A stretch of 64,000 bases of DNA from an uncultured Litoreibacter sp. (GTDB taxonomy: Bacteria > Pseudomonadota > Alphaproteobacteria > Rhodobacterales > Rhodobacteraceae), in contig CANLVO010000002.1 of the NCBI GenBank assembly GCA_947494645.1, positions 800,359 to 864,358 of the forward strand, written 5' to 3'. Position numbers and translations under genes: made by a program. A model generated the notes under the pieces. It did no database searches. It worked only from the letters and a program-made list of their open reading frames with translations, and had not been told where the DNA came from. This document shows, piece after piece, positions 61,210-64,000 of this stretch. Numbering within the stretch: position 1 is the first letter of the stretch; the number at the start of each line of letters is the position of its first letter.

Positions 61210-63109
61210 ATCTGGGGACCCAGTGCACGCCTGCGGGTGGGATAGTTTCGCCTCGGAATGTCGCGGGCTCCAGCCCGTAGTTGAACGCGAAAACATGCGT
61301 ATCTGTGCGGCGGATGCGCAGGCCGTTTTCGACAGGCTCAGTCGCGATGTCTTGCGCTGCGCAAAGCTTGCTCAGGATGCGGGCGAGGGCCGTTTCATCA
61401 AGCCATGCGGTCAGGTAGCGGATGGCGCCTGAACCGATTAGAACGGCGTCACCCGTCCGGGTTGCTTCGGTCACGTCGTCAGAGGTTTCGACATGGTCGA
61501 TCCAGTGCCGAATTGCACCGCCATTTTCCAGTGGGCGGTCCATGTCTGCGCGGAAGGTTTCGGAGCGGGTGACAGTCAGCTTGAGGCCCGGCAGGTTCGG
61601 CGGCAGGGGCTCTGGTATGGTCAGCTCTGGCGTTTTGGAATTGCTGCGCGGGCCGATGATGGCGGTTCCTTGATAGGCCGCCAATGCGGTGGTCAGCGCG
61701 TCTGACAGCGTCAGAAGGCCCGGAGCCAAGACCAGTTTGTAGCCCGACAGATCTGACGTATCTGGTGGTAGGATATCCACATCGAGCCCGAGCTTGCGCA
61801 GGCCTCGGTAGGTCTCGAAGATCAAACGGAAGTAATCGAAGCCGGCACCTTGGGGTTGTACGTCCCATGCCCATGCGGATGCATAATCAAAAACCAGCGC
61901 CACTTGGGATTGCGTGGTGCCAGCCTCAGGCATCTGCTTGAGTTCTTCAGCGACCTGTGCGGCCTCGGCCAAGGCTGGGGCTGGGGCGCGATCAGGGCGC
62001 AGGAGGCCCGCATGCATTTGCTCTTGCGCAAAGGGCGCTTGACGCCAGCGGAAATAACACACGGCCTCCGCGCCATGGGCAAACGCCTCCCACGCCCAGA
62101 GGCGGCACATGCCGGGCAACGGCGCGGGGTTTACAGGTGCCCAGTTTACCGGGCCTGGTTGCTGTTCCATGATCCACCAGCGGCCGCGGCCAACGGCCCG
62201 GTACAGGTCATGGTGGAAGGCTTGAAAGTCCGGGTCGCCTTGCTGGGCGTATGCGCGTTTATGGGTGGCGTCGTCTTCAAGGCGGTCTTCCAGAAAACCA
62301 AGCGGGTAGCTGTCCCATGACGCGATATCGAGATCTGCGCCCACGTCGAAATGGTCAAACTCTGTAATGCGGCCCATGTAATTGTGGATCACCGGCGCGT
62401 CGGAATGCGCCTTGATGATCTGCGCCTGCTCACGGTTGAAGGCGACAACCTGATCCGAGCTGAAGCGGCGGAAGGCCAGCGCATGAGAGGGGTTGGGCTC
62501 CGTCACCGTCAGGTTGGGCAGATTGATCTGTTCAAAGCTGTCATAATCCATCGACCAGAAGACATTGCCCCACGCGCGGTTCAGCGCCTCGGTGCTTTGG
62601 TACCGTTGCGCCAGCCAGTCCTGAAAGGCAGAGCGCGCGGCGTCGGAGTAGCTGATGGTCGTGTCATGGCAGCCGTATTCGTTGTCTGTCTGCCACGCAG
62701 CGACATAGGCGTTGCCGCCGTAGCGTTTGGCGAGGATCTCAGTGATCCGGCGGCTTTCCTTGCGGAAGCCTTGATGGGAAAAGCAGTAATGCCTGCGCGA
62801 GCCGAAGCCGCGCGGATGCCCGTGAGCATCCAGCGCCAGCATGTCGGGGTGTTTGTCCAGCATCCAGCGCGGCGGTGTTGCGGTAGGTGTGCCAAGGATC
62901 ACTTTCAGCCCGGCATTGCCCAGCGCCTCAATGGCGCGGTCAAGCCAGTCAAGCTCCAGCCTTCCGGGTTGGGGCTCCATCCGGGACCATGCAAACTCAC
63001 CTATGCGCACCCATGCCAGCCCTGCCTTGACCATGTCGGCGGCGTCTTGCGGCCAGATGTCTTCTGGCCAGTGTTCGGGGTAGTAGCAGACGCCGAGGCC
63101 GCGGGTCAC
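61208..63109 (-). CDS. beta-galactosidase, GH42 family
   Basis: Glycoside hydrolase of 633 residues. It starts with the family YYPEHWPEDIW segment; the acid/base is E144 in TDNEYG and the nucleophile E315 in WIMEQQPGP. The third domain (about 395-600) has the GH42 trimerisation fold. No signal peptide, so it acts in the cytosol on imported galactosides. It overlaps the lactonase gene by four bases, forming a sugar-use operon. Confidence 0.93.
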   Translation of the reverse strand: MTRGLGVCYYPEHWPEDIWPQDAADMVKAGLAWVRIGEFAWSRMEPQPGRLELDWLDRAIEALGNAGLKVILGTPTATPPRWMLDKHPDMLALDAHGHPRGFGSRRHYCFSHQGFRKESRRITEILAKRYGGNAYVAAWQTDNEYGCHDTTISYSDAARSAFQDWLAQRYQSTEALNRAWGNVFWSMDYDSFEQINLPNLTVTEPNPSHALAFRRFSSDQVVAFNREQAQIIKAHSDAPVIHNYMGRITEFDHFDVGADLDIASWDSYPLGFLEDRLEDDATHKRAYAQQGDPDFQAFHHDLYRAVGRGRWWIMEQQPGPVNWAPVNPAPLPGMCRLWAWEAFAHGAEAVCYFRWRQAPFAQEQMHAGLLRPDRAPAPALAEAAQVAEELKQMPEAGTTQSQVALVFDYASAWAWDVQPQGAGFDYFRLIFETYRGLRKLGLDVDILPPDTSDLSGYKLVLAPGLLTLSDALTTALAAYQGTAIIGPRSNSKTPELTIPEPLPPNLPGLKLTVTRSETFRADMDRPLENGGAIRHWIDHVETSDDVTEATRTGDAVLIGSGAIRYLTAWLDETALARILSKLCAAQDIATEPVENGLRIRRTDTHVFAFNYGLEPATFRGETIPPAGVHWVPR

Positions 63110-63957
63110 ACGAGCACCTGATGCTCTGTTTGGCCGCGCAGGTTCGTCTCGACGGTGAAGGTCTGGCCCGCTAATGGTTCTGCCTCAAGCTGGGCCGCAT
63201 CCATGCCCTCGCGGGCGGTGGTGACCAGCATCGTGATCATGTCGGGTCCACCCAAGGACGGGCAGCTGGCGTGAGACGTCGGCACCGCGAAGCTTTCGAG
63301 CAGTGTTCCGGCAGGGCTGTATTTTGCAACGCGGGCGGCACCCCATTGGGCGTTGAGAAAGCTGCCGTCGGTGGCCACCACTGCGCCGTCCGGGTTCAAG
63401 CCCTCTTCGGCCAGATCAAGAAAGACTGTCGGCGCCGCGTTCGGCCAGCCGTCTTTATCGAGCAGTGACTTGAACACCTTTGCGGGCTTTGTGTCGCCCC
63501 AATAGGCCGCGCTTCTGTCGGGTGTGAAGCAGATGGCGTTGGGGATAGAAAGCGGTCCGAACAGGCGACGCAGCTCGCCGCGGTAGTAGCGGTAGATCGC
63601 GCCGCCGCCATCCGGGTTTTCCTTGCGCATCGTGCCGATCCAGAACCCGCCCCAAGGGTCAGCGCGGCCGTCATTGCTGCGCGTGGTTGGGTCGTCTGCC
63701 TCGAGGTCGCATAGCTTCGAGGTCGCATGCGTTTCGATGTTGAACTTGGTCAGAGCGGTCTCTGTGGCGACGAGAAATGTGTCGTGGTCAATCCATCCCA
63801 AAGCGGAAACATGTTCGTCAAATTTCCAAGCACGGCCATCGTCACAAAGGATGCGCATCCCTATGATATCGCACCAGAAAAACTGCTGTCTGAGCGGGTG
63901 CCATAACGCGCCTTCGCCAAGCTCGCATGGGCGCGCGTCGTGGCATTTCGCGCTCAT
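63106..63957 (-). CDS. SMP-30/gluconolactonase family protein
   Basis: Sugar lactonase of 283 residues with the six-bladed propeller. Metal ligands are expected at E15 (LGEGALWH), at the N of TRSNDGRADPWGGFW, and at the D of FTPDRSAAYW or the following GTDGS-like LNPDGAVVATDGS. It probably opens an aldonolactone made after galactosidase action. It starts ATG inside the stop of the next upstream gene. Confidence 0.9.
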   Translation of the reverse strand: MSAKCHDARPCELGEGALWHPLRQQFFWCDIIGMRILCDDGRAWKFDEHVSALGWIDHDTFLVATETALTKFNIETHATSKLCDLEADDPTTRSNDGRADPWGGFWIGTMRKENPDGGGAIYRYYRGELRRLFGPLSIPNAICFTPDRSAAYWGDTKPAKVFKSLLDKDGWPNAAPTVFLDLAEEGLNPDGAVVATDGSFLNAQWGAARVAKYSPAGTLLESFAVPTSHASCPSLGGPDMITMLVTTAREGMDAAQLEAEPLAGQTFTVETNLRGQTEHQVLV

Positions 63958-64000
63958 GAATAGGCCTCGTCATAGGCGGTGACGATGTCGCCTGCGATGG
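63954..64000 (-). CDS. 3' end of a further gene of the sugar locus (partial)
   Basis: Only the last fourteen codons are in the window, reading IAGDIVTAYDEAYS then stop. The stop overlaps the lactonase start by four bases (ATGA), so this gene is upstream in the same operon. Too short to identify. Confidence 0.7.
   Translation of the reverse strand, partial: IAGDIVTAYDEAYS

Overview
The window reads as chromosome of a marine Rhodobacterales bacterium (Roseobacter group, Alphaproteobacteria). The basis is family content and gene order: uvrC-pgsA-moaD-moaE, pyrB with a degenerate pyrC, a TrcR/DUF1013 regulator, a DUF6173 protein, COQ9, an aa3-type oxidase subunit IV peptide, dnaX-ybaB-recR near the SRP RNA gene, and yejABEF. 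It is densely packed, moderately GC-rich and mostly housekeeping. I saw no insertion sequence, phage, CRISPR array or plasmid-type region. All assignments come from reading the sequence; no database was searched.

Layout. 0-4.4 kb: class III aminotransferase, S49 peptidase, a small zinc-ribbon membrane peptide, a Ca/Na antiporter and an SDR enzyme. 4.6-8 kb: uvrC, pgsA, moaD and moaE. 8-19.2 kb: OmpA-like protein, ubiA, rsmE, gshA, a DUF805 protein, plsY, a dihydroorotase-like pseudoenzyme, an unlisted 34-residue membrane peptide, pyrB, a uracil-DNA glycosylase and moaB. 19.3-24.2 kb: a two-gene RND efflux system. 24.2-32.6 kb: DsbD-N-like protein, YqgE, threonylcarbamoyl-AMP synthase, acyl-CoA dehydrogenase with an MBL hydrolase, DUF6173, oxidase subunit IV, a lipoprotein and a secreted peptidoglycan-binding protein. 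32.6-41 kb: rpsU, coq9, quinone oxidoreductase, RNase T2, trcR, an acetyltransferase, an SDR enzyme, a methyltransferase, clpS, a HAD hydrolase and recR. 41-48.8 kb: ybaB, dnaX, a TetR/hydrolase pair, SRP RNA with a duplicated 75-bp repeat, nudC, pheA and cytochrome c. 48.9-54.7 kb: yejABEF. 54.7-64 kb: a D,D-carboxypeptidase, an ArsR/SRPBCC module, a BON-MscS channel, an FAD oxidase, a CAU tRNA and a sugar locus (GH42 galactosidase, SMP-30 lactonase) running off the right edge.

The most unusual signals are these. (1) A roughly 33-bp conserved element follows the stop codons of dnaX and ybaB at identical spacing, and at each site the end of the gene forms a hairpin with the stop codon in its loop. 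(2) pyrB is followed by a translationally coupled 34-residue membrane peptide and then by a dihydroorotase that has lost its metal ligands. (3) Two 75-bp direct repeats abut the 3' end of the SRP RNA gene. (4) There are two perfect CtrA-type sites and two perfect DnaA boxes, the latter close to uvrC and trcR. (5) Several paired palindromes look like operators, most clearly at the TetR/hydrolase divergent pair.
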